Assembly (NCBI RefSeq): GCF_021556395.1
Contig: NZ_JAKGCS010000005.1
Coordinates: 158,636-222,635, forward strand
DNA length: 64,000 nt
Origin: Acuticoccus kalidii
GTDB lineage: Bacteria > Pseudomonadota > Alphaproteobacteria > Rhizobiales > Amorphaceae
Reading direction: 5' to 3'
The notes under the pieces are model-generated. The model searched no databases and had not been told where the DNA came from. It saw nothing but the letters and a program-made list of their open reading frames with translations. Positions 1-9,839 of the stretch are shown piece by piece. Within the stretch, counting starts at the first letter, position 1. Each line of letters starts with the position of its first letter. A program made the position numbers and the translations under genes.

Positions 1-24
1 GGGAGCGCGGCGCGACGCCGTGCA

Positions 25-816
25 TCAGATCGTATCGACGACGCCGCCATCGACGCGCAACGCCGCACCCGTGGTCGCGGAGGCCTCGCGGGACGCGGCG
101 TAGACGATCATGTTGGCGACCTCGTCGACCGTCGCCATGCGCTGCAGGATCGAGGACGGGCGATGCGACTTGACGAAATCGACGCCGGCCTCCTCGATCG
201 TCTTGCCGGTCTTCTCCGCGTCGCCCCGCAGCATCTCGGCGACGCCCTCCGACAATGTGGGGCCGGGAAGGATCGAATTGACGTTGACCCCGGTGCCGGC
301 AAGGCGCTTGGCGAGCCCGCGCGCGATCGACATCACGGCGGTCTTCGTGAACCCGTAATGGATCATGTCCGCCGGAATGTTGAGCGCCGACTCCGACGCC
401 AGGAAGAGGATGCGCCCCCATTTGCGCTCGACCATGCCCGGCGCGTAGGCACGTGCGAGGCGGACGCCGGACATGATGTTGACGTCGAAGAAGCGTTGCC
501 ACTCCGAATCCGGCGTGTCGAAGAAATCCTGCGGGCCGAAAATGCCCACATTGTTGACGAGGATGTCGGTCTGCGGCACCGCGGCGAGGAGCGTGTCGCA
601 GCCCTCCGGCGTGCCGAGATCGGCGGCGACGCCGGTCACTTTCGCGTCGTGGACGGCGGCGTCGAGTGTGGCGACCGCCTTGTCGACGGCCCCTTGCGTG
701 CGACCGTTGACGACGACGGAGGCGCCCGATGCGGCGAGCCCGTGCGCGGTGGCGTATCCGATCCCCCCGGTCGATCCTGTGACGATCGCGGTGAGGCCGG
801 TGAGGTCGATCTGCAT
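25..816 (-). CDS. SDR family NAD(P)-dependent oxidoreductase
   Basis: Short-chain dehydrogenase of 263 residues, normal for the classical SDR family. The N-terminal Rossmann motif TGSTGGIG binds NAD(P), NNVG replaces the usual NNAG, and the catalytic tetrad is represented by a serine in LASESA followed by Tyr-Gly-Phe-Thr-Lys (YxxxK). The C-terminus ends in the usual ALRVDGG stretch. The frame is open for 20 more codons upstream, but the ATG at 816 is preceded by AAGGAT at good spacing and starts directly before the Rossmann strand, so it is preferred. The substrate cannot be read from the sequence; sugar, steroid and acyl-carrier reductases all look alike here. It lies downstream of the membrane protein gene on the same strand with about 120 bases between them. 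Confidence 0.9.
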   Translation of the reverse strand: MQIDLTGLTAIVTGSTGGIGYATAHGLAASGASVVVNGRTQGAVDKAVATLDAAVHDAKVTGVAADLGTPEGCDTLLAAVPQTDILVNNVGIFGPQDFFDTPDSEWQRFFDVNIMSGVRLARAYAPGMVERKWGRILFLASESALNIPADMIHYGFTKTAVMSIARGLAKRLAGTGVNVNSILPGPTLSEGVAEMLRGDAEKTGKTIEEAGVDFVKSHRPSSILQRMATVDEVANMIVYAASREASATTGAALRVDGGVVDTI

Positions 817-939
817 GGCGATATCCTTGGTGCGGTTGGCGCGGCGCGGTTTCGCTGGGACGCGAAGCGTCCGCAACTCATTTAGGCCGGATCCGCCGCC
901 GCTGAAGGCACCATCGCGGGCGACCGCGCGCTGCTTCCT

Positions 940-2394
940 CTATGCGATGAAAGAATAGATCGCCACCCAGATCGACAGGGCGACGGCGCAGATCAGCGTA
1001 TAGGCGCCGTTCCAGCGCAGACCGACATGAGTCGCGCTCTTGCCGGCGAAGGAGCCGACGAGAAGCGTCGTCGCGGTGAACGGCGAGGAGGCACCGCCGA
1101 GCGCCCAGCCGGAGGTGATCGCGACGAGGATCGCCGTCGGCGAGATGCCGAGCTCGGTCGCGGAGGGGAGGAGGGGCGCCATCAGCGAGACCGCGAGGAT
1201 CGGATTCATCCCGAACTGACCCGCGAGCGGGATCGCCCAGACGAGCGCGACGAGGATCACCTGCGGCGGCAGGGTCGCAAGGTCGATCCCGCTCGCCTCG
1301 ACGAGGGGCGCGAGAAGGTGGGAGCCCACCGTCCCGATATAGCCGGCCATCATCAGGAGCAGGATCTCGCCGCGATAGCTCGGCAGATCGTAGGCGACAT
1401 AGCGCCGGGCGCGGATCGCGAGATTGGCGATCGGCGTCGACTTGCGTGCCTGCAACGCAATCCACCCGCCGGCCACGATCGGCACCAGCATGATCACGAG
1501 GATCACCACACGGTGGCCGGTCAACAGGTGGAGCGCGGCAACGACGGTGCCGAGAATGAGGAGGAGGAGGACGAGCGGGGTGACGGACCGGATCGACCCG
1601 TCGCTCGGCTGGCGCACGGGACGGGGGCCGCTGAGCTTCGGCTTATAGATCGTGTCCATCGCCCAGCCGATCCCGCCAATGATGACGCCGCTGACGAAAC
1701 ACGGCACGATCCCGCCCGCCCATGTGGCGTCCGGCACCAGCGTCGTCGACACGGCGATCGCGAAGGAGAGGGGCGACCAGGGGAGCGCCGTGATGAAGCC
1801 GCGCTGGATCGCGAGCAGCATCCGGCGGATGCGGATCGCGCGGATCTCCTCGTTCTTCTCGTGATTGGCGCTCGACATGGCGAGGCTGCCGAGAAGCGCG
1901 ATCGAGCCATAATTGAGGACGAGGGCGAACAGCGAGCCGCCGACCGTGAGGGCGATATAGCGCCGCCCCGGTGGCTGCTGGGCGAGATAGCGGCCGCATT
2001 CCTGAATGCCGGGCGAGGTGTCGGCCGCGTTGCGCAAGGTCGAGAGGGCGGTGAAGAAGGCGGAGATGAACGCCGCGATCATCGCCCCGCGCACCGAGGT
2101 CGCGAGCCAGTCGTGCCCTGCGAGGGCGGCGATGACGGTGAGGACCGCCGCGATCACGACGAAGAAGAGTTGCAGCCGCTTCGCGCCGAAGGAGAGGAGG
2201 ATCGTGACGACGAGCGCGCCGATCGCCGTTGCGGCCTCGAGCGGTGGCGACGGGGCCCATTCTTCGATGACGACGAGAAGGGCGACAGTTGCGAGGATGA
2301 TCCCGGTGAACGGCTTGGGGGCGAGGGGCATCGCCGGCATCGACAAAGTCCATTCCCGGCCGGCACCGGGCGTTGCGCCGTCCGGCTGGGCCAT
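940..2394 (-). CDS. Multi-pass membrane protein, ion-transporter-like
   Basis: Strongly hydrophobic protein of 484 residues with roughly eleven to thirteen predicted membrane segments and a polar cytoplasmic stretch near residues 250-270. Near the C-terminus the motif GGASSPFTATTLLVG resembles the conserved second-half loop of ion-transporter superfamily permeases (ArsB, DASS and related), so an anion or organic-acid carrier is plausible, but I do not recognise the exact family. The start is uncertain: the ATG at 2394 has no clear ribosome binding site, whereas an in-frame ATG at 2340, just before the first membrane segment, follows GGGAATGGA. No partner subunits are adjacent, which argues against a TRAP-type system. 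Confidence 0.75.
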   Translation of the reverse strand: MAQPDGATPGAGREWTLSMPAMPLAPKPFTGIILATVALLVVIEEWAPSPPLEAATAIGALVVTILLSFGAKRLQLFFVVIAAVLTVIAALAGHDWLATSVRGAMIAAFISAFFTALSTLRNAADTSPGIQECGRYLAQQPPGRRYIALTVGGSLFALVLNYGSIALLGSLAMSSANHEKNEEIRAIRIRRMLLAIQRGFITALPWSPLSFAIAVSTTLVPDATWAGGIVPCFVSGVIIGGIGWAMDTIYKPKLSGPRPVRQPSDGSIRSVTPLVLLLLILGTVVAALHLLTGHRVVILVIMLVPIVAGGWIALQARKSTPIANLAIRARRYVAYDLPSYRGEILLLMMAGYIGTVGSHLLAPLVEASGIDLATLPPQVILVALVWAIPLAGQFGMNPILAVSLMAPLLPSATELGISPTAILVAITSGWALGGASSPFTATTLLVGSFAGKSATHVGLRWNGAYTLICAVALSIWVAIYSFIA

Positions 2395-2831
2395 GTTGGG
2401 GCTCGCGGGAGCCCTGGGCCAAAAGCGGTTCGAGCGGCGTTCACTCGGTTGAAATCAATCGAGCGAGCGTTGCTCGCAATCAGACGTCACACCAACGCGC
2501 GCGTTCGCGGCGACGCGGGATGGTCCGGGATACGCAAGACGCGCGCCACCGGCCGGAACATGGCGCGAAGGTGCGTCATCGCGGAGACGCGCGGCGCAGC
2601 GGCTGCCTTCGGCGCTCGGCCCACGGTCACCGGAGCGGCAAACCTTTATCGCGCCGTGAACTTGAGTGCCCGCGTACCATGAGTGTCATGCCACCTACAA
2701 CGCATCGCCGCCATGCAGGCGCTGCAACTCGTAAGGTCGAGCGCGTGCGATGAGGCTTGCGCGCGATCCGCGGGCGCGGCATCGGCGGTCGTTCCGCGTG
2801 GTCGATCGGGGCCATGATCGACGCGCCGGCC
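2395..2831. other. Intergenic stretch without a supported gene
   Basis: About 440 bases between the membrane protein and the alcohol dehydrogenase, both on the minus strand. Open frames here lack coding character and ribosome binding sites. The only structure I see is a short hairpin GCGAGC-GTT-GCTCGC at 2463-2477 and a locally less GC-rich patch around 2640-2700, which may hold the promoter for the minus-strand membrane protein. No convincing -35/-10 pair. Confidence 0.5.
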
Positions 2832-3962
2832 TCACCCCGTCATCCGCAGAACGTGGCGGATCGTCTTGCCGTCGGCGAGGGCGTCGAAGGCGGCGTTGAT
2901 GTCGTCGAGTGGCCCCGCGCTCGTCTGAAGCTTGTCGACCGGCAGGCGGCCGCGCTCGAAAAGGTCCATGTAGCGGCGGATATCGCGCGCCGGAACGCCG
3001 CCGCCGAGATAGGAGCCGCGCAGGGTCCGCTCCTCGCCCACGAGGCGCACCGGGTGAAGCGCGAAGGTGTGCTCCGGATTGGCGAGGCTCGCCGTCACCG
3101 TTTGCCCGCCGCGTCGGGTGATGTCGAAGGCGAGGGAGAGGGCGGGCATCACGCCGGCGGTCTCGATCGCGGCGTCGACGCCGCCTCTGGTCGCCTCGCG
3201 GATCGCGCCGGCGGTGTCGGCCTCCCGCGAATCGTAGACGGCGGTCGCGCCGAGCCGTTCGGCGAAGGCGAGCTTGTCGGGATTGACGTCGACGGCGATC
3301 ACCTCCGCCGCCCCGGCCGCGAGTGCGCCCAGGACAGCCGACAGCCCGACCCCGCCGAGCCCGACCACGGCGACCGTCTCGCCCGCGCGGATCGCGGCCG
3401 TGTTCACGACGGCGCCCATCCCGGTGAGGACCGCGCAGCCGAAGAGAGCCGCCATGTCGAGTGGAAAGTCGGGGGCGATCTTCACCAGCGAGCGGCGCGA
3501 GACGACCGCGTGCTCGGCGAAGGCGGAAACGCCGACATGGTGGTACACCGTCTCCCCGTCGCGGTGGATGCGGTGGCCGCCGCCGAGGAGCGTGCCGGCC
3601 GTGTTCGCCGCGGCGCCCGGCTCGCACAGCGCCGGGCGGCCTTCGGCGCAACAATCGCATGTGCCGCAGGAGGGCACGAACACCATCACCACCTGATCGC
3701 CGGGGACGAGATCGCCGACCCCCGGCCCGACGCGCTCCACGATGCCGGACGCCTCATGGCCGAGCGCCATCGGCATCGGCCGCGGCCGGTCGCCGTTGAT
3801 CACGGACAGATCGGAGTGGCAAAGCCCCGCCGCGGCGATCTTCACCAGCACCTCGCCCTCGCCGGGATCGTCGAGATCGACGGTTTCGACCGTGAGCGGG
3901 CGGGAGGCGGCGTAGGGCCGCGGCGCCGGGAAGGCGGAGAGGATGGCGGCGCGGGTCTTCAT
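2832..3962 (-). CDS. Zinc-dependent alcohol dehydrogenase (MDR family)
   Basis: Medium-chain alcohol dehydrogenase of 376 residues. Catalytic-zinc ligands are visible as Cys48 in GLCHSD and His69-Glu70 in GHEASG, with a further Cys in LFGCAVLTGMGA. The structural zinc lobe is Cys99, Cys102, Cys105 and Cys113. The nucleotide-binding motif GLGGVG follows at about residue 191. This arrangement resembles the class III/S-(hydroxymethyl)glutathione-dehydrogenase-like branch, but the substrate is not determinable; aryl or aliphatic alcohols are possible. It is a single gene on the minus strand, divergent from the CoA-transferase operon across a roughly 300-base spacer. Confidence 0.93.
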   Translation of the reverse strand: MKTRAAILSAFPAPRPYAASRPLTVETVDLDDPGEGEVLVKIAAAGLCHSDLSVINGDRPRPMPMALGHEASGIVERVGPGVGDLVPGDQVVMVFVPSCGTCDCCAEGRPALCEPGAAANTAGTLLGGGHRIHRDGETVYHHVGVSAFAEHAVVSRRSLVKIAPDFPLDMAALFGCAVLTGMGAVVNTAAIRAGETVAVVGLGGVGLSAVLGALAAGAAEVIAVDVNPDKLAFAERLGATAVYDSREADTAGAIREATRGGVDAAIETAGVMPALSLAFDITRRGGQTVTASLANPEHTFALHPVRLVGEERTLRGSYLGGGVPARDIRRYMDLFERGRLPVDKLQTSAGPLDDINAAFDALADGKTIRHVLRMTG

Positions 3963-4263
3963 GATGGTTCCTTCCCGGCGTTCGCGAGCGAATGTCGCGG
4001 CGCGTTGGGTGTCCTTTCAAGGTTAGCGCCAAGCGTCGCGCCGCCTCAAGGTCGGGCGCTGAGCGGGGCGCAAACCCTCAGCAACCGAGAAAACAGAAAT
4101 TCCGGTTTTCATTCCAGGCATTGCTTGCCGCTTTCATCGCGCTGGCGGGCTCGTTAATGTCGCGCGCCAGCCGATGGCCCGATCCATCGGCGACGTTCGG
4201 CACCCATAGCGACGCCGCCGACCGGCCTCAGCGGCGGATGACGCCGTGAAGGACAGGACTACT
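3963..4263. promoter_or_regulatory. Divergent control region with a quasi-palindrome
   Basis: Spacer between the alcohol dehydrogenase (minus) and the CoA-transferase (plus). At 4089-4110 lies a 22-base AT-rich quasi-palindrome with outer arms GAAAAC and GTTTTC and only two mismatched pairs inside, in otherwise GC-rich DNA. It could be an operator for either gene, but no regulator is encoded next to it. The plus-strand gene has AGGA at 4256-4259 before its ATG. Confidence 0.4.
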
Positions 4264-5442
4264 ATGATGCGCCCCCTCGACGACCTTCTCGTGGTCAGCC
4301 TGGAGCAGGCGATCGCCGCCCCGTACGCGAGCCGCCTCCTCGCCGACCAGGGCGCGCGCGTCATCAAGGTGGAGCGGCCCGATGGCGGCGATTTCGCCCG
4401 GCAGTACGATTCGCGGGCGCGCGGCGTCTCCAGCCATTTCGTGTGGACGAACCGGTCCAAGGAGAGCCTCACCCTCGATCTCAAGCGGCCGGACGGCGTC
4501 GCAGCCCTGAAGCGGCTTCTCGCGAAGGCGGACGTCTTCGTCCAGAATCTCGCGCCGGGCGCGGCGGAGCGGCTCGGCCTCGGCGCGGCGGAGCTGCGGG
4601 CCGCCAATCCGCGCCTCATCACCTGTGCGATCTCAGGCTATGGAAAGAGCGGGCCGTACGGGTCGAAAAAGGCTTACGATCTCCTCATCCAGGCCGAAGC
4701 GGGCTTCCTGTCGGTGACGGGTTGGCCGGGCGAGCCGGTCAAGGCCGGCATCTCGATCGCCGATATCGCGGCGGGTGTCAGTGCCTACAACACGATCCTC
4801 GCGGCGATCCTCAACCGCCACAAGACCGGCGAGGGCGACGAGATCGAGGTCTCGATGCTCGAGGCGATGGCCGAGTGGATGGGCTTTCCGATGTATTTCG
4901 CGAGCGATGGCGAGGCGGCGCCGACGCCCGCCGGCGCCGGCCACGCGACGATCTTCCCCTATGGCCCCTATGATACCGCCGACGGCGCCGTCCTGTTCGG
5001 CCTTCAGAATGACCGGGAATGGTCCGCCTTCGCCCGCATCGTCTTGCAGCAAGAGGCGCTCGCCGACGATCCGCGCTTCAAGGGAAATTCCGGCCGGGCC
5101 GCGCACAAGGATGAGGTGAACGGGGCGATCCACGCGGTGTTTTCGACGCTCAGCACGGCCGAGGCGATGGCCCGGCTCGAAGAGGCGAAGATCGGAACCG
5201 CGAGCGTCAACGACATGGCGGCGCTGTGGGCTCACCCTCAACTGCAAGCGCGCGGCCGCTGGCACGAGATCGGCCTGCCGGGCGGGACGATCCCGGCCCT
5301 CGCGCCGCTGACGGGAGCCGGTTGGACGCCCCGGCTCGACCCGGTTCCGGCCCTCGGCGCCCACACCGCGAGCATTCTGGCGGAGCTCGGCCTCTCGGAG
5401 GAGGAGGCCGCCGCTTTGACCGACAACGAGAAAGACGCCTGA
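4264..5442 (+). CDS. CaiB/BaiF-family (class III) CoA-transferase
   Basis: Family III CoA-transferase of 392 residues, the family's usual length. These enzymes move CoA between acyl groups through an aspartyl-CoA intermediate; Asp167 in the ISIADIAAG stretch is the expected catalytic residue. Other family features are the N-terminal DQGARVIKVERPDGGD block, the LDLKRPDG block and SGYGKSGPY. The frame can be opened from a GTG at 4246, but the ATG at 4264 has AGGA seven bases upstream and starts like the family, so I use it. It is first in an operon with an acyl-CoA dehydrogenase (3-base gap) and a class III aminotransferase, pointing to activation and oxidation of an organic acid. Acyl specificity is unknown. 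Confidence 0.92.
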   Translation: MMRPLDDLLVVSLEQAIAAPYASRLLADQGARVIKVERPDGGDFARQYDSRARGVSSHFVWTNRSKESLTLDLKRPDGVAALKRLLAKADVFVQNLAPGAAERLGLGAAELRAANPRLITCAISGYGKSGPYGSKKAYDLLIQAEAGFLSVTGWPGEPVKAGISIADIAAGVSAYNTILAAILNRHKTGEGDEIEVSMLEAMAEWMGFPMYFASDGEAAPTPAGAGHATIFPYGPYDTADGAVLFGLQNDREWSAFARIVLQQEALADDPRFKGNSGRAAHKDEVNGAIHAVFSTLSTAEAMARLEEAKIGTASVNDMAALWAHPQLQARGRWHEIGLPGGTIPALAPLTGAGWTPRLDPVPALGAHTASILAELGLSEEEAAALTDNEKDA

Positions 5443-5445
5443 CCG

Positions 5446-6603
5446 ATGACGAACGACGATCCCTATGCCGATCTGCGCGACGCGCTGCGGGCGCTCTGTG
5501 CCGAGTTTCCGGCCGAGTATCACCGCAAGCACGGCGCGGAACACACCTACCCGGAAGAGTTCATCGACGCGTTGACCCGGGCGGGCTGGCTCGCCGCGAT
5601 GATCCCCGAGGCCTATGGCGGCTCCGGCCTCGGCCTCGTCGAAGCCTCGATCGTGATGGAGGAGATCAACCGCGCGGGCGGCAATGCCGGCCATTGTCAC
5701 GGCCAGATGTACAATATGGGCACGCTGCTGCGGCACGGCTCCGACGCGCAGAAGGCGCACTATCTGCCGAAAATCGCTTCCGGTGAACTGCGCCTTCAGT
5801 CGATGGGCGTGACCGAGCCCACCACCGGCACCGACACCACCAAGTTGAAGACGATGGCGGTGAAGACGGGCGACCGCTATGTCGTCAACGGCCAGAAGGT
5901 GTGGATCTCGCGCATTCAGCATTCGGATCTGATGATCCTTCTCGCCCGCACGACGCCGCTGTCGGAGGTGAAGAAGAAGTCGCAGGGGCTGTCGATCTTC
6001 CTCGTCGACCTGCATCAGGCGATCGGCAACGGCCTCACCGTCAACCCGATCCGCAACATGGTCGGGCACGAGACGAACGAGCTGTTCTTCGACAATCTCG
6101 AAATTCCGGCGGAAAATCTGATCGGCGAGGAAGGCTCCGGCTTCAAATATATCCTCGACGGGCTCAACGCCGAGCGGACGCTGATCGCGGCCGAATGCAT
6201 CGGCGACGGCTATTGGTTCGTCGACAAGGCATCCGCCTATGCCGGGGAGCGGACGGTGTTCGACCGGCCGATCGGCCAGAATCAGGGCGTCCAGTTCCCG
6301 ATCGCGCGCGCCTATATCAACGTCGAGGCGGCGAACCTGATGCGCTTCAATGCGGCCGAGCGGTTCGACGCGAACCTTCCCTGCGGGGCCGAGGCGAACA
6401 TGGCGAAGCTCCTCGCGGCCGATGCCTCCTGGGAGGCGGCGAACGTGTGCTTGCAGACGCATGGCGGCTTCGGCTTTGCCGAGGAATACGACGTCGAACG
6501 CAAATTCCGCGAGACGAAACTCTACCAGGTCGCGCCGATCTCGACGAACTTCATCCTCTCCTACGTCGCGGAGCACGTTCTCGGCCTGCCGCGTTCGTTC
6601 TAA
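5446..6603 (+). CDS. Acyl-CoA dehydrogenase family protein
   Basis: Flavoprotein of 385 residues with the three-domain acyl-CoA dehydrogenase layout: N-terminal helices, a beta domain containing the MGVTEPTTGTDT FAD/substrate stretch and WISRIQHSD, and a C-terminal helical domain with THGGFGFAEEYDVERKFRE. It should introduce an alpha-beta double bond into an acyl-CoA and pass electrons to ETF. The usual C-terminal catalytic Glu in an EGT motif is absent; the sequence there reads LYQVAPIS. Instead Glu243 in GLNAER occupies the position used by isovaleryl-CoA-type enzymes, so activity is still expected. It starts 3 bases after the CoA-transferase stop and is surely co-transcribed with it. Confidence 0.92.
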   Translation: MTNDDPYADLRDALRALCAEFPAEYHRKHGAEHTYPEEFIDALTRAGWLAAMIPEAYGGSGLGLVEASIVMEEINRAGGNAGHCHGQMYNMGTLLRHGSDAQKAHYLPKIASGELRLQSMGVTEPTTGTDTTKLKTMAVKTGDRYVVNGQKVWISRIQHSDLMILLARTTPLSEVKKKSQGLSIFLVDLHQAIGNGLTVNPIRNMVGHETNELFFDNLEIPAENLIGEEGSGFKYILDGLNAERTLIAAECIGDGYWFVDKASAYAGERTVFDRPIGQNQGVQFPIARAYINVEAANLMRFNAAERFDANLPCGAEANMAKLLAADASWEAANVCLQTHGGFGFAEEYDVERKFRETKLYQVAPISTNFILSYVAEHVLGLPRSF

Positions 6604-6658
6604 GATGGTGCTCCGCCGCGCCGGCGGCGGAGACCCATAGGCCGAGCGGGAGGATGTC

Positions 6659-7933
6659 ATGATGTCGGTTGCCGAAGCGCTCGCCGAGGCGGAGCGCGAT
6701 TTCGTCGCCCGCAACCCGCAAAGCGAGGCGAGCCACCAGCGCGCGGCGCAGGTGATGCCCGGCGGGAACACGCGCACGTCTCTGTGGAGTGCGCCGTTCC
6801 CGCTCACGATCGCATCGGGCGAAGGGTGCCGCATCACCGATGTCGACGGGCACATTTATGTCGATCTCGTGGGTGAGTTCACGGCCGGGATCTTCGGGCA
6901 TTCCTCGCCGGTCCTTGCAGCGGCCGTCGCCAAGGCGCACGCGAACGGGATCAACCTGTCGTCCCACAACACGCTCGAGGTTCGCCTCGCCGAGCTGATC
7001 GCCGCGCGCTTCCCCTCGATCGATCTGTTGCGGTTCACCAACTCGGGCACCGAAGCAAACCTGATGGCGCTCATGGTCGCGAAAGCGGCGACGGGGCGCT
7101 CGAAGATCGTCGTGTTCGATGGCGGCTATCATGGCGGTGTCCTCACCTTCGCGGGCGGCGGCTCGCCGGTGAATGCGCCGCTCGACTTCCTCGTTTTGCC
7201 GTACAACGACATCGAGGCCGCCGAGGCGGCGTTCGCGGAGAACGACATTGCCGCCGTTCTCGTCGAGCCGATGCTGGGGGCGGGCGGCTGTCATCCCGCG
7301 CGGCAGGATGTGCTCGAAGCGCTGCGACGGCTGACGCGCGAGCACGGCGCGGTTCTGATCTTCGACGAGGTGCAGACGGCGCGCATGGCCCATGGCGGCG
7401 TCCAGGCGCGCACCGGCGTCACGCCCGATATGACGACGCTCGGCAAGTTCTTCGGCGGCGGCCTCGCCTTCGGCTGTTTCGGCGGCCGCCGTGCCATCAT
7501 GGAGACGATGGATCCACGCCGTTCCGGCGCGCTCGGCCATGCCGGCACGTTCAACAACAACACGCTGACGATGGCCGCCGGCATTGCCGCCATCGAAACC
7601 TACCTCACGGCCGACAATCTGGATGCCCTCTTTGCCCGCGGGGAGGATCTGCGCGCCCGCCTCAATGGCGTCTTCACCGATGCGCACGCGCCCTATCACG
7701 CGACCGGCATGGGCTCGATCCTGACGATCCACGGCGACGATCCGGCGGGCGATATCGCGCTGCGCCGGCTCCTCCAGTTCGATCTCGGTCGGGCGGGCTA
7801 CCACATCGCCGCGCGTGGCCTCATCGCCCTGTCGCTGCCCGTCAGCGAGGCGGAGATCGCGGGCTTCCTCCAGGCGGTCGGCGATGCGGTCGCGGCGCGG
7901 CGTGCGGTGTACGGATCGCTCGCCGCAGCGTGA
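6659..7933 (+). CDS. Class III PLP-dependent aminotransferase (GSAM-like)
   Basis: Fold-type I aminotransferase of 424 residues, closest in pattern to glutamate-1-semialdehyde aminomutase-like members (MPGGNTRTS near the N-terminus, TNSGTEANLMA, FDEVQTARM, and the PLP lysine in TTLGKFFGGG). The HAGTFNNNTLTMAAG block supports the assignment. Start ATG-ATG at 6659/6662 is preceded by GGGAGGAT. It follows the acyl-CoA dehydrogenase by 55 bases, so it probably belongs to the same operon. It is unlikely to be hemL, which is normally a housekeeping gene and has a different N-terminus; a role in catabolising an amino acid or amine to a keto or semialdehyde product is more likely. Confidence 0.9.
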   Translation: MMSVAEALAEAERDFVARNPQSEASHQRAAQVMPGGNTRTSLWSAPFPLTIASGEGCRITDVDGHIYVDLVGEFTAGIFGHSSPVLAAAVAKAHANGINLSSHNTLEVRLAELIAARFPSIDLLRFTNSGTEANLMALMVAKAATGRSKIVVFDGGYHGGVLTFAGGGSPVNAPLDFLVLPYNDIEAAEAAFAENDIAAVLVEPMLGAGGCHPARQDVLEALRRLTREHGAVLIFDEVQTARMAHGGVQARTGVTPDMTTLGKFFGGGLAFGCFGGRRAIMETMDPRRSGALGHAGTFNNNTLTMAAGIAAIETYLTADNLDALFARGEDLRARLNGVFTDAHAPYHATGMGSILTIHGDDPAGDIALRRLLQFDLGRAGYHIAARGLIALSLPVSEAEIAGFLQAVGDAVAARRAVYGSLAAA

Positions 7934-7936
7934 GGC

Positions 7937-8710
7937 TCAGGCGGGGAAGAGGATTAGCCGCCGATAAAGGTGCCAGGTCGCGTGGCCGAGCACCGGAAGG
8001 GCGAGCAAGAGACCGAGAAAGAGCGGCGACATCGCGATGAAGAGAAGGACCGCGATCAGCGCCGCCCAGAGGAGAAGCGTCGCCTGATTGCGCGCGACGG
8101 TGCGCATCGAGGTCAGCATCGCGGTCACGAAGTCGACCTCCCGGTCGAGGAGGAGGGGGAGGGAGACGACCGTCAGCGAAAAGACGAGATAGGTGACGCC
8201 GAGCCCGACGAGGATCTGAAACGCGATCATCGAAAGGCCGTTCGTCGTCATCAGCGTCTCCCACGATGTCGAGATGTTGGTCATCGGCATGTGGCCGAGA
8301 AACAGCGCGAACGACATGTGCGCAAAGAAGCTCCAGAACAGGAAGACGAGAACGAGGATCGCGCCGATCCACGGCGTCTGCCGACCCCGCTCGCGCCAGA
8401 CGACGCCGAGAATGTCGCGCCAGCCACGCGGCTCGCCGGTCTCGAGCCGGCGGCTCACCTCGTAGAGGCCGACCGCGGCGAAGGGGGCGACGAGCGGAAA
8501 GCCGAGCGACAGGACGAGCGTCCACTCGATCGTGCCCGCGCCGGCGAGGACGAGGCCTATCCCGGCGATCACGTAGAAGGCGGAGAAGAACAGGCCGAAG
8601 AGCGGGGCGCGCACGAAATCGCGCCCGCCGGCGGCAAGGGCGCGTGCCAGATCACCGGGGCCGATCCGTGCGATGGTCGGGATGGGGGCAGCTTCTGTCT
8701 CGCGGGTCAT
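7937..8710 (-). CDS. DUF2189 domain integral membrane protein
   Basis: Membrane protein of 257 residues with about six hydrophobic segments. It matches the DUF2189 pattern: a short cytoplasmic N-terminus with a R(I/P)GPGDLARALAAGGRDF-like amphipathic stretch, paired hydrophobic helices, PLLLDREVDFVTAM in the middle, and a C-terminal LGHATWHLYRRL block. Function of the family is not established. The gene is convergent with the aminotransferase, with only three bases between the stop codons, and stands alone on its strand. The ribosome binding site before the ATG at 8710 is weak. Confidence 0.85.
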   Translation of the reverse strand: MTRETEAAPIPTIARIGPGDLARALAAGGRDFVRAPLFGLFFSAFYVIAGIGLVLAGAGTIEWTLVLSLGFPLVAPFAAVGLYEVSRRLETGEPRGWRDILGVVWRERGRQTPWIGAILVLVFLFWSFFAHMSFALFLGHMPMTNISTSWETLMTTNGLSMIAFQILVGLGVTYLVFSLTVVSLPLLLDREVDFVTAMLTSMRTVARNQATLLLWAALIAVLLFIAMSPLFLGLLLALPVLGHATWHLYRRLILFPA

Positions 8711-8830
8711 CGGCGTCGTCTCGCGGTCGTTTTTCGCGATCTTGGCCGACTTTGCGTCGCCGATCTACGGGATCGGGCCGCGCCCGCGCCTCGTGCCCCA
8801 CAGACGCGAGGCGCGAGGCGCGAGGATGGG

Positions 8831-8851
8831 CGCCGGGTCAGGTGCCCGGCG
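8831..8851. terminator. Hairpin downstream of the dehydratase gene
   Basis: Perfect 7-bp inverted repeat CGCCGGG / CCCGGCG with a 7-base loop, six bases beyond the stop codon of the minus-strand dehydratase gene. There is no T-tract, so it is at best a weak intrinsic terminator or an mRNA-end stabiliser. Confidence 0.35.
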
Positions 8852-8856
8852 ACGTC

Positions 8857-9822
<966 letters not shown>

Positions 9823-9828
9823 TCAACA

Positions 9829-9839
9829 ATTCATATGAT
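9829..9839 (-). promoter_or_regulatory. Candidate GntR half-operator at the kdgD side
   Basis: The minus-strand 11-mer ATCATATGAAT, containing the palindrome TCATATGA, overlaps the stop codon of the GntR gene 64 bases upstream of kdgD. It matches ATCATACGAAT at 10682-10692, upstream of the GntR gene, in 10 of 11 positions. Because it partly encodes the last codons of the regulator it may be coincidental. Confidence 0.35.

Noticed and set aside
4633..6855. 740-codon minus-strand frame opposite the CoA-transferase and acyl-CoA dehydrogenase
   Set aside because: Same antisense effect; the plus-strand genes have family motifs and ribosome binding sites, the antisense frame has none.
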